A stretch of DNA of 52,757 nucleotides from Pseudoalteromonas ostreae. Its GTDB lineage: Bacteria; Pseudomonadota; Gammaproteobacteria; Enterobacterales; Alteromonadaceae. The translations under genes and the position numbers were made by a program. This document shows positions 25,573 through 33,018 of the stretch, one piece after another (the stretch's first letter is position 1; each line of letters opens with the position of its first letter). Location of the stretch: assembly GCF_018069805.1 (NCBI RefSeq), contig NZ_JAGPYN010000030.1:1-52757 (forward strand), given 5' to 3'. The notes below the pieces were generated by a model that was not told where the DNA came from, did no database searches, and saw nothing but the letters and a program-made list of their open reading frames with translations.

Positions 25573-26445
25573 ATGTTCAAAATCAAATCATCATTTAATT
25601 ATGTTATTTCAATTCTGTTTATTTTTTGTGTTTTAAACTCGCTGTCTATCTATGCAAAAACAAGCAAACAACTACTCCCCGTTAGTGTTCAGCTTTGGTC
25701 TGTTAAAGCTGCCTTAAAAGCGGATTTTGATGGCACCCTTTCATCTATTGCTGATATGGGCTTTCAAGGTGTGGAATTTGCAGGTGACTTTGGGCCTTAT
25801 AAGAACAATCCAAGTGCACTGAAGGACAAACTCGCTAAGCTAAATTTAGTCGCTAGTAGCGCACATATCGGCTTTGGCTCCTTAACGGATGACACCTTAG
25901 CAGACACATTATTGTTTTATAAAACCCTTGGTGTCTCGATTTTATTTGTACCTTGGGATGAACGAGCTTGGCAGCCACAAGGAATTACCTCTTTGACCGA
26001 GCAACTCACTCAGGTTAATGAAATCGCTCAGCGCTATGCTATGCACATCGGTTTTCACAACCATAATAAGGAGTTTAATCAATTCCAAAACGCGACATAC
26101 TGGGACGCTATTGCCGGTAATACGCCAAATACCCTGCCACTGCAGCTTGATATAGGTTGGGTACATTATGCAGGAAAAGATCCTGAATATTTCATTAAAA
26201 AATACCCAGGACGAACCCTGGCAACCCACTTAAAAGTTCGCACCCATCCTAACGATAGCTTAAGTCCTATATTAGGTGAAAATGATTATCCATGGCAAAA
26301 AATAATAAAAACATTGATTGTTGATGGCGCCACTCAGTGGCTGGTCGTAGAACAAGAAGAATACCCGAATGGGTTAACACCAATGCAAAGCGTGGCTAAA
26401 TCTAAAGTTAATTTAGATAAGATCCTCGCTAAAATGGGCGAATAA
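25573..26445 (+). CDS. Periplasmic sugar isomerase/epimerase-like TIM-barrel protein
   Basis: A 290-residue xylose-isomerase-like TIM barrel with a clear signal peptide ending near L-S-I-Y-A, so unlike most of this family it is exported. Family-type blocks are VSVQLWSVK, MGFQGVEFAG, HIGFHNHNKEF, LQLDIGWVHYAG, THLKVR and WLVVEQEEY, containing the probable metal ligands E, D, H and E. I use ATG 25573, which has AGGTG six bases before it; a GTG at 25564 overlaps that site. An exported TIM barrel beside DUF1080 and GMC suggests it acts on 3-keto glycosides in the periplasm (inference). Confidence 0.83.
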   Translation: MFKIKSSFNYVISILFIFCVLNSLSIYAKTSKQLLPVSVQLWSVKAALKADFDGTLSSIADMGFQGVEFAGDFGPYKNNPSALKDKLAKLNLVASSAHIGFGSLTDDTLADTLLFYKTLGVSILFVPWDERAWQPQGITSLTEQLTQVNEIAQRYAMHIGFHNHNKEFNQFQNATYWDAIAGNTPNTLPLQLDIGWVHYAGKDPEYFIKKYPGRTLATHLKVRTHPNDSLSPILGENDYPWQKIIKTLIVDGATQWLVVEQEEYPNGLTPMQSVAKSKVNLDKILAKMGE

Positions 26446-26476
26446 AATAACTTTCTCCCCCCTCTGACACAAACAG

Positions 26477-26515
26477 TAGGGACTAACAATAGTACATTAA
26501 CTATCTTAGTCCCTA
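26477..26515. terminator. Long hairpin between convergent genes
   Basis: TAGGGACTAA (26477-26486) pairs perfectly with TTAGTCCCTA (26506-26515), and inside it ATAGT (26489-26493) pairs with ACTAT (26500-26504). It sits between the convergent TIM-barrel and rnd genes. It lacks a strong U-tract, so it may be a bidirectional barrier rather than a classic terminator. Confidence 0.55.
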
Positions 26516-26529
26516 TGAACTCTTAATAA

Positions 26530-27660
26530 TTATACATCCCACTCTTTGAGTGTGTCTTTTAAATATTCATAACGCCATGAGTTAAGTAAATCGGGCTTTG
26601 GAGTCTGTTCACGCTCAGCGCTGGTTAACTTCCAATTCCAACTGATCAACTGGTTGATTTGCTTTTTAGATGCAAATACATCTTCTGGAATGGCCTGCTT
26701 TTTAGCAACTGCAGTGATTTTTTGTTTAATTTCTTTGGCTACTTTTTTATAACTTGGAAAGTCAATAAGTCGTCTTAGTGGCTCAGGAAAATCTGCAACA
26801 GGGATCACTTTAGCTTTTTCAATACACTTTAAGATTTCAACGCCCGAGCGGTTAACTTCGATGCTATCGACTTCTGGCACATTACGCATTGCAGTTAAAC
26901 TCGTTGGTTTGCGTTTTGCCAATTCAACCAAGCAGTGCTCTTTTAATACAAAGTTAAGCGCTAAATTTTTGCGTATCGCTTTGTTACGACGCCAAGCCGC
27001 AAGCTCTCTTAATACAGCAAGATCCGCAGGTTTTAATTGCCAAGCATTTTTAATGTCTCGATACAGATGTTCATCCGGTGTTTGATAAGAGCGTTTTTGT
27101 GCAATCAACTCACTTTCATTGATCACAATATCAAAGAAACCAGCGTCGTTGATTTGTTCAATAATAATTTTAAAGCACGGTAATAAATGAAATACATCAG
27201 CTGCAGCGTAATCGAGTTGTTTAATTGTTAGCGGACGCTGTAACCAATTGGTCCGTGATTCGCTTTTGTCAATTTCAATATCGAGTAAATTTTTTACCAT
27301 ATGAGCAAAGCCCATGCAGTTACCATTGCCTAATAATTGCAAAGCAAACTGGCTATCAAATAAGGGGGCTGGTACGAAGCCTGCGTATTTTTGAAATACT
27401 TCAATATCTTCCGACGGTGAATGCAAGACTTTTAACACCGCAGGATCACGTAAAATCTGCCAAAAATCAAACAATGATAGCTCGGCTAGCGGATCGATTA
27501 ATGCTAAATGTTCGCCGTCATAAACTTGAATAAGGGCAACTTCAGGATACAAAGTACGACGACGCATAAATTCTGTATCAATTGCTAAGATGGGTTTGTT
27601 ACGGATCTGCTCTACAAACTCATTTAATTGATTTTGGGTTTGGATCAATTGATATTGCAC
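26530..27660 (-). CDS. rnd: Ribonuclease D
   Basis: A 376-residue 3'-5' exoribonuclease that trims tRNA and other small RNA ends. The DEDD exonuclease motif I is D28 and E30 (LAIDTEFMRRR), motif II lies in HSPSEDIEVF and motif III in QLDYAAADVFHLL. An HRDC domain follows (about 210-290). It lies downstream of fadD on the same strand, separated by a strong hairpin. In relatives rnd is expected next to minE, but here the catabolic island stands between them. Confidence 0.94.
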   Translation of the reverse strand: MQYQLIQTQNQLNEFVEQIRNKPILAIDTEFMRRRTLYPEVALIQVYDGEHLALIDPLAELSLFDFWQILRDPAVLKVLHSPSEDIEVFQKYAGFVPAPLFDSQFALQLLGNGNCMGFAHMVKNLLDIEIDKSESRTNWLQRPLTIKQLDYAAADVFHLLPCFKIIIEQINDAGFFDIVINESELIAQKRSYQTPDEHLYRDIKNAWQLKPADLAVLRELAAWRRNKAIRKNLALNFVLKEHCLVELAKRKPTSLTAMRNVPEVDSIEVNRSGVEILKCIEKAKVIPVADFPEPLRRLIDFPSYKKVAKEIKQKITAVAKKQAIPEDVFASKKQINQLISWNWKLTSAEREQTPKPDLLNSWRYEYLKDTLKEWDV

Positions 27661-27675
27661 TTAATCTCCTACAAT

Positions 27676-27703
27676 AAAAAAGCCGACATAAGTCGGCTTT
27701 TTT
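27676..27703 (-). terminator. Terminator of fadD
   Basis: AAAAAAGCCGAC (27676-27687) and GTCGGCTTTTTT (27692-27703) form a perfect 12-bp stem around ATAA, with U-runs on both strands. It lies between the fadD stop and the rnd start and works for leftward transcription. Confidence 0.9.
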
Positions 27704-27709
27704 AGCTTG

Positions 27710-29362
27710 CTAATCTTTCAAGGCTCGTCTGAGTATTTTGCCAACGTTTGTTTTTGGCAATTCATCCCTAAACTCAACCAGTTTTGGGACCTTGTAATTA
27801 GTTAAATTATCACGACAGTGTTTTATTATATCTTTTTCAGTCAAAGATGGGTCTTTTTTAACAATAAAAACTTTAACTTGTTCGCCGCTCACATCATGAG
27901 GGATACCAATTGCTGCTGCTTCTAAAACACCTTCATGCATTGCAATCACTTCTTCGATCTCATTTGGGAACACATTAAAGCCAGATACGATGATCATATC
28001 TTTTTTACGGTCAACAATATAAAAGAATCCCTCATCGTCATAAGTGGCTATATCCCCTGTGGCAAACCAACCATCTTGCAGGCACTCAGCCGTTGCATCA
28101 GGACGGTTATAATAACCAACCATCACTTGTGGACCTTTAACCCATAATTCGCCTGGCTCACCTTTAGCTGCTTCTTCACCATTATCTAACATCAACTTGA
28201 TCTCAGTATTAGGTGCAGGTAAACCAATCGATCCATTATATGCGTTTAAATCATAAGGACTAACAGTAACTAATGGGGAACACTCAGTTAAACCATACCC
28301 TTCCATTAATTTGCTACTGGTGATCTTTTGCCACTTTTCAGCAACAGGGCGCTGTACAGCCATACCGCCACCGAGTGACATTTTCAAACTTGAAAAATCA
28401 AGCTCGGCAAACCCTGGTGTATTCAACAAACCATTAAATAATGTATTTACGCCGGTGATCGCAGTGAATTTATGTTGGCCTAATTCTTTCACAAAGCCTT
28501 TCATATCACGCGGATTGGTGATCAATAAATTTAATCCGCCATACTTCATAAACGTTAAGCAGTTCGCTGTCAGTGCAAAGATATGATAAAGCGGTAAAGC
28601 AGTGACAACAACTTCTTTACCGCGTTCTAACACTTTATCTAAGCAACCAGAAACCTGCTCTAAGTTACCCACCATGTTACCATGGGTCAGCATTGCACCT
28701 TTAGAAACACCTGTTGTACCACCGGTATATTGCAAAAAAGCAATATCAGATAAACACACTTCAGGTTTAGTGTAATTGTTTTCGTTAGTCGCAAGTAAAG
28801 CTTCAAACTTTATAGGGTTAGGCAGTGAATAGCTTGGCACCATTTTTTTAATATGCTTAACAACAAAGTTAACTAGATGCTTTTTCAATCCCCCCATCAT
28901 ATCACCCACTTGGGTAACAACGATGTGCTTTACTTTAGTATGCGGCAATGCTTTTTCGAGCGTGTCTGCAAAGTTAGCCAGTATAAAAATTGCTGATGTT
29001 TCTGAATCATTTAATTGATGTTCAAGCTCACGCACAGTGTAAAGCGGGTTAACATTAACTACCACACAACCGGCACGTAAAATACCGAGTATAGAAACCG
29101 GTGTTTGCAATAAATTTGGCATCATTACAGCCACTTTATCGCCTTTTTTTAATCCCAAATCATGTTGAATATACGCAGCAACACGTTTTGTTGCTTGGTC
29201 TATTTCATCATAACTTAATGTTTTACCCATATTGGTAAAAGCAGGCAAATCTTTGTAGTCAGTGAAGCTTTTTTCAAACACTTCTAACAACGAGTTGTAG
29301 TGCTCAGGATCGATTGTTTCAGGCATACCCTCTGGGTAGCGCTTCAGCCAAATTTTTTCCAC
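27710..29362 (-). CDS. fadD: Long-chain fatty acid-CoA ligase
   Basis: A 550-residue acyl-CoA synthetase that activates long-chain fatty acids with ATP and CoenzymeA for beta-oxidation. The AMP-binding signature YTGGTTGVSKGAM is at about 212-224, followed by EGYGLTECSP and GWFATGDIATYDDEGFF, with the catalytic Lys in the C-terminal VGKILRR. The length is normal. GGAG precedes the ATG. Synteny fadD-rnd is the same as in E. coli. Confidence 0.95.
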   Translation of the reverse strand: MEKIWLKRYPEGMPETIDPEHYNSLLEVFEKSFTDYKDLPAFTNMGKTLSYDEIDQATKRVAAYIQHDLGLKKGDKVAVMMPNLLQTPVSILGILRAGCVVVNVNPLYTVRELEHQLNDSETSAIFILANFADTLEKALPHTKVKHIVVTQVGDMMGGLKKHLVNFVVKHIKKMVPSYSLPNPIKFEALLATNENNYTKPEVCLSDIAFLQYTGGTTGVSKGAMLTHGNMVGNLEQVSGCLDKVLERGKEVVVTALPLYHIFALTANCLTFMKYGGLNLLITNPRDMKGFVKELGQHKFTAITGVNTLFNGLLNTPGFAELDFSSLKMSLGGGMAVQRPVAEKWQKITSSKLMEGYGLTECSPLVTVSPYDLNAYNGSIGLPAPNTEIKLMLDNGEEAAKGEPGELWVKGPQVMVGYYNRPDATAECLQDGWFATGDIATYDDEGFFYIVDRKKDMIIVSGFNVFPNEIEEVIAMHEGVLEAAAIGIPHDVSGEQVKVFIVKKDPSLTEKDIIKHCRDNLTNYKVPKLVEFRDELPKTNVGKILRRALKD

Positions 29363-29482
29363 TCTTAGCTCCTGTTCTATTTATAATTTATTTTTATTAA
29401 ACCTTAAACTAAGTAAGGTAATTCCACAATTGAGCAATCACTCTAATCCGCAAATATTCCCACATTTTGTGCCAATATACAA

Positions 29483-30379
29483 TTAACATGCACCCGTTTG
29501 TAGCATAAATGCATGAATCTGCTGTAAACATTGTTCAGGGCTTTGCATATGACAGTGGTGGCCTCCTTCAACTTCATTTACTATTAAGCTTTTGTAATAA
29601 TTAGCATATTTATTTAAATTATCACTAATAAATGGATACCCTTTACTACCTATAATTAGTAGGCAAGGCACATTTATTTCGCTTATTACCGCTATGCATT
29701 GTTGCTCATCAAACCTAAAGCCTGAATGATTTTTGAGCTTTTGATCAGTTCTTAGCAGCCATCCTTGTTCGGTTGCTCGTATATTTCTGTCCATCAAAAG
29801 TGCTATTAAATCCAAAGGTAAGTCACTTTGTGCCGCTCGTGCTTGGTGTATTATTTGTTTTGACTCGTACTGTCGGGGTGCTTTTTGATTTACACGCCGT
29901 CGATTCAAAATTGCATTTCTAAGCTGCTCAACCACTTTTTCACTAGGTGTTGTGACAACTCCCAGTCCTTCTATCATAGTAACTGTATTTACTTTATCAG
30001 GAAAGCAGCTGGCAAAAAGTCCAGCGGCCATTGCGCCCATAGAATGGCCAACTAAATGTACTTTCTTAACTCCCAGTTGTTCGATCAAGTTATAAATATC
30101 ATCAATATAATCGATGAAATAATAGTGCGCATCGCTACCACGCCAATCTGATAAACCATGTCCAGGAAAATCCACACAATACCAGGTTGCAGTTAAGGTG
30201 TTATGTTCTAACATGGGTAAAAAACTATGACAATTATCAAGCCAACCATGTAATGCAATGACAACCTCTGTTCCTTGCCCAAATGTTAGGCCATGAAGTG
30301 TTAATGCGCCACTTTGAACTGAAAATGGATGCACTGCGTAATTCCCCTTTGTTTTTAGTTTGTTTAACGTAAAAGACAT
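29483..30379 (-). CDS. Alpha/beta hydrolase
   Basis: A 298-residue alpha/beta-hydrolase-fold enzyme (MhpC-like). The nucleophile is S113 in GHSMG, the oxyanion-hole HGW is at about 44-46, and a probable catalytic His is in EGGHHCHM near the C-terminus. No signal peptide. The substrate is unknown. Position next to fadD is common in related genomes and suggests ester or lipid metabolism, but this is weak evidence. It diverges from the alkaline phosphatase gene. Confidence 0.85.
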   Translation of the reverse strand: MSFTLNKLKTKGNYAVHPFSVQSGALTLHGLTFGQGTEVVIALHGWLDNCHSFLPMLEHNTLTATWYCVDFPGHGLSDWRGSDAHYYFIDYIDDIYNLIEQLGVKKVHLVGHSMGAMAAGLFASCFPDKVNTVTMIEGLGVVTTPSEKVVEQLRNAILNRRRVNQKAPRQYESKQIIHQARAAQSDLPLDLIALLMDRNIRATEQGWLLRTDQKLKNHSGFRFDEQQCIAVISEINVPCLLIIGSKGYPFISDNLNKYANYYKSLIVNEVEGGHHCHMQSPEQCLQQIHAFMLQTGAC

Positions 30380-30434
30380 TTATTTATACTACATTGCGTA
30401 TACAATGGCACTACATAATAAACAGGGTACAAAG

Positions 30435-31724
30435 ATGAAGAAACAAATAAGCCTCTTGGCATTATTATGCTCGGCAAGTGCATACGCAGAGCAAGCACCA
30501 AAAAACATTATTTATATGATTGGTGATGGCATGGGCCCCGCTTATACTACAGCATATCGCTACTTTAAAGATGATCCGTCGACCAAAGAAATTGAAGGTA
30601 CGGTGTTTGATACAATCCTTAAGGGAATGGCACATACTTACCCTGACGACCATACTTATGTAACCGACAGTGCCGCTGGCGCAACAGCTTTGAGCTCAGG
30701 TCATAAAAGCTATAATGGTGCAATTGCGGTCGATACTAATAAAAGGCCAGTAAAAACAATGCTCGAAATTGCCAAACAAAAAGGCATGATCACCGCATTA
30801 GTTGCTACCTCACAAATCAATCATGCCACGCCCGCGAGCTTCGCTGCACATAATGAATCTCGTCGTAACTACGATGAAATTGCCAATGACTACATTGATA
30901 ATAAAATTGCCGGTAAACTTCCCGTTGACTTAATGCTTGGTGGCGGTACTAAATATTACATCCGCGAAGACCGTAATTTAGTTGCAGAATTTAAGCAAGC
31001 GGGCTATCAATACAGCGATGACTTTAGTGCGTTAAAAGATATCAAGCAAATTCCTGCTTTAGGTTTATTTGCTCCAGTTGGGCTTGACTTTGCGTTAGAT
31101 AATAACCCAACACGCTTAGCACAAATGACCAATAAAGCGCTTGAGTTACTTAATGAAAATAAGAAAAATGGCTTTTTCGTGATGATCGAAGGCAGCCAAA
31201 TTGATTGGTGTGGTCATGCGAATGATATTGCCTGTGCAATGGCGGAAATGGATGATTTTGCTAAATCAATCGAGCAAGCAAAAGCCTACATTGATAAAAA
31301 CCCAGATACCTTATTGGTGATCACCGCAGATCACTCTACAGGTGGTTTAACATTGGGTGCGCATGGTCAATATAAATGGGAAACCGAGGTAGTAAAAGGT
31401 GTGAAAGCTACAGCCGTTAAATTAACTAAACTAATGTCTGAGTCTGATGATTTAAAAGCCATTTGGACTGCTAACACGAATATAGAATACACTCCCGAAA
31501 ACCAGATCAAGCTTGAACAAGCAAAAAAATTAGGTGATAAACCACTTAATCTTGCCATCAAAGATATTATCAGTAGAGCCAGCTTCACCGGTTGGACTAC
31601 CGGCGGTCATACTGCTATTGATGTACAAGTATTTGCCTATGGTAAAGGTGCTGATAAATTTATCGGCTCACAAAACAATACTGATATTGCCGATAAACTG
31701 ATCGGCTTTATTGAACAGCAGTAA
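30435..31724 (+). CDS. Alkaline phosphatase, periplasmic
   Basis: A 429-residue enzyme of the classical alkaline phosphatase superfamily (PF00245), releasing phosphate from monoesters. Signal peptide ends S-A-Y-A at about residue 18. Metal ligand D31 is in IGDGMG, nucleophile S79 is in VTDSAAGAT, and later metal His are in TADHSTGG and TGGHTA. I start at ATG 30435, preceded by AGGG; a frame from 30360 would place extra residues before a complete signal peptide. No clear Pho box was found. It is followed by a terminator. Confidence 0.9.
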   Translation: MKKQISLLALLCSASAYAEQAPKNIIYMIGDGMGPAYTTAYRYFKDDPSTKEIEGTVFDTILKGMAHTYPDDHTYVTDSAAGATALSSGHKSYNGAIAVDTNKRPVKTMLEIAKQKGMITALVATSQINHATPASFAAHNESRRNYDEIANDYIDNKIAGKLPVDLMLGGGTKYYIREDRNLVAEFKQAGYQYSDDFSALKDIKQIPALGLFAPVGLDFALDNNPTRLAQMTNKALELLNENKKNGFFVMIEGSQIDWCGHANDIACAMAEMDDFAKSIEQAKAYIDKNPDTLLVITADHSTGGLTLGAHGQYKWETEVVKGVKATAVKLTKLMSESDDLKAIWTANTNIEYTPENQIKLEQAKKLGDKPLNLAIKDIISRASFTGWTTGGHTAIDVQVFAYGKGADKFIGSQNNTDIADKLIGFIEQQ

Positions 31725-31789
31725 CGTTTAACTAGCATGTTGCTTTCTGAGCGTAGCAGATAACTGCAACATTAAAGGTTAATTATATA

Positions 31790-31821
31790 AAGCCCAGTCA
31801 TAATGTATCTGGGCTTTTTTA
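31790..31821 (+). terminator. Terminator of the alkaline phosphatase gene
   Basis: AAAGCCCAG (31790-31798) pairs with CTGGGCTTT (31810-31818), followed by a run of T to 31821. It lies 66 nt after the stop codon. Confidence 0.85.
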
Positions 31822-31889
31822 ATCACAGCTGGAGGTAAACTTTTGCCAAATACTGGCACATCGACAGATGTTAAATTACTGTCTAATTG

Positions 31890-32219
31890 TTAAGCGTAAA
31901 TGTCCACACCAATTAAGTTTTGTACTTCAGCTCGGCGTTCTAAATTAGCAAACTCGGTGTAGGTTGAAATAGCACGACTTACTTTGGCTGTCGGTTGGTC
32001 ATAAATCGTTTGTTGATAACTAGGTTGGGCAGTATCACTTTGTAACTTATCAGCCAGCGCAATACCTGCTTGGCTTGATTTAACAAACTCCGCAGACTGT
32101 GTATTATCAGCAGCAGATTGCCCTAATAAACCCTGAGGTTTATTCGTGTTTATCTGTCTTGAGGTAATTTTACCGAGTATGTCTCCCGAGTAAAACCCTG
32201 AGCCAATAGGTAGATTCAA
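31890..32219 (-). CDS. Small conserved-type hypothetical protein
   Basis: A 109-residue soluble protein, no signal peptide or membrane segment, rich in Gln, Ser and Ala. It opens MNLPIGSGFYSG and has a helical C-terminal stretch, FANLERRAEVQNLIGVDIYA. I do not recognise a family. It lies 75 nt after tsaB on the same strand and could share its transcript. The ribosome site is weak, so the start is uncertain. Confidence 0.6.
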   Translation of the reverse strand: MNLPIGSGFYSGDILGKITSRQINTNKPQGLLGQSAADNTQSAEFVKSSQAGIALADKLQSDTAQPSYQQTIYDQPTAKVSRAISTYTEFANLERRAEVQNLIGVDIYA

Positions 32220-32294
32220 AGCTGCGTCTCGTTACTTAGGTTATTAAATTATGTGCCAAATTTAATAACCTTGCAAGTTGCTTTATTAATCAGT

Positions 32295-33005
32295 TTATTC
32301 GCGTCCAGGTAGTTTTTTCCAGGTTACTGTATCACGTACATATTTAGGTTGAGCTTGCGCAGCACTGACCGTACGTTGCGCACTGAAATCATCGCTAATT
32401 GTAGCCAACATAAAACCGGCATCAGGTAATATGATATCGTTATTGATAGCAATTTGTGGCTTATCTGCCAGTGCCTCTGGGTATGTTTGCCAGCCAGTAC
32501 CCACTGCAATCCCTGGTTCGTCTGCAAGAGATAATAATGCGGGTTTTAATACTTGTTCGTCACCTTGTAAGGTCATCACACCATTATCACTGAGTCTATA
32601 ATGGGCAAAATATATTTCTCCCATACGCGCATCAATAGCACTAAATACACTTTTTTCACCGGTTTGTTGATAAGCTTGCTGCGCCATCATTTGTAGCGTT
32701 GACACACCAACTAGTGGCAGTTTACATGCATAAGCTAAGCCTTGCGCAATAGCAACACTAATACGCACGCCAGTGAAACTACCTGGGCCTTGCCCAAAAC
32801 CAATAACATCTAAATCAGCTAAACGGCAATTTGCCTTAGCTAACAACTGATCAACCAACGGTAAGATTTTTTGACTATGCTGTTGCGGGCATACTTCAAA
32901 ATGGTGAAATAACTGACCATTATAATTGAGCACTAAAGACAATGCTTCGGTAGAAGCGTCAAATGCTAATAGATTAATATCACTCGTACTGATTGCGTTA
33001 TTCAT
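32295..33005 (-). CDS. tsaB: tRNA threonylcarbamoyladenosine biosynthesis protein TsaB
   Basis: A 236-residue member of the TsaB/YeaZ family, an ASKHA-fold partner of TsaD in making t6A37 in ANN-decoding tRNAs. The N-terminal LLAFDASTEALSLVL and GFGQGPGSFTGVRI blocks are diagnostic. It begins 13 nt after the yoaA stop, forming a yoaA-tsaB unit as in E. coli. Confidence 0.93.
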   Translation of the reverse strand: MNNAISTSDINLLAFDASTEALSLVLNYNGQLFHHFEVCPQQHSQKILPLVDQLLAKANCRLADLDVIGFGQGPGSFTGVRISVAIAQGLAYACKLPLVGVSTLQMMAQQAYQQTGEKSVFSAIDARMGEIYFAHYRLSDNGVMTLQGDEQVLKPALLSLADEPGIAVGTGWQTYPEALADKPQIAINNDIILPDAGFMLATISDDFSAQRTVSAAQAQPKYVRDTVTWKKLPGRE

Positions 33006-33018
33006 GGTAATTATTTCT

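Noticed and set aside
30360..30434. N-terminal extension of the alkaline phosphatase
   Set aside because: The extra 25 residues precede a complete signal peptide and overlap the start region of the divergent hydrolase gene; ATG 30435 has its own ribosome site.
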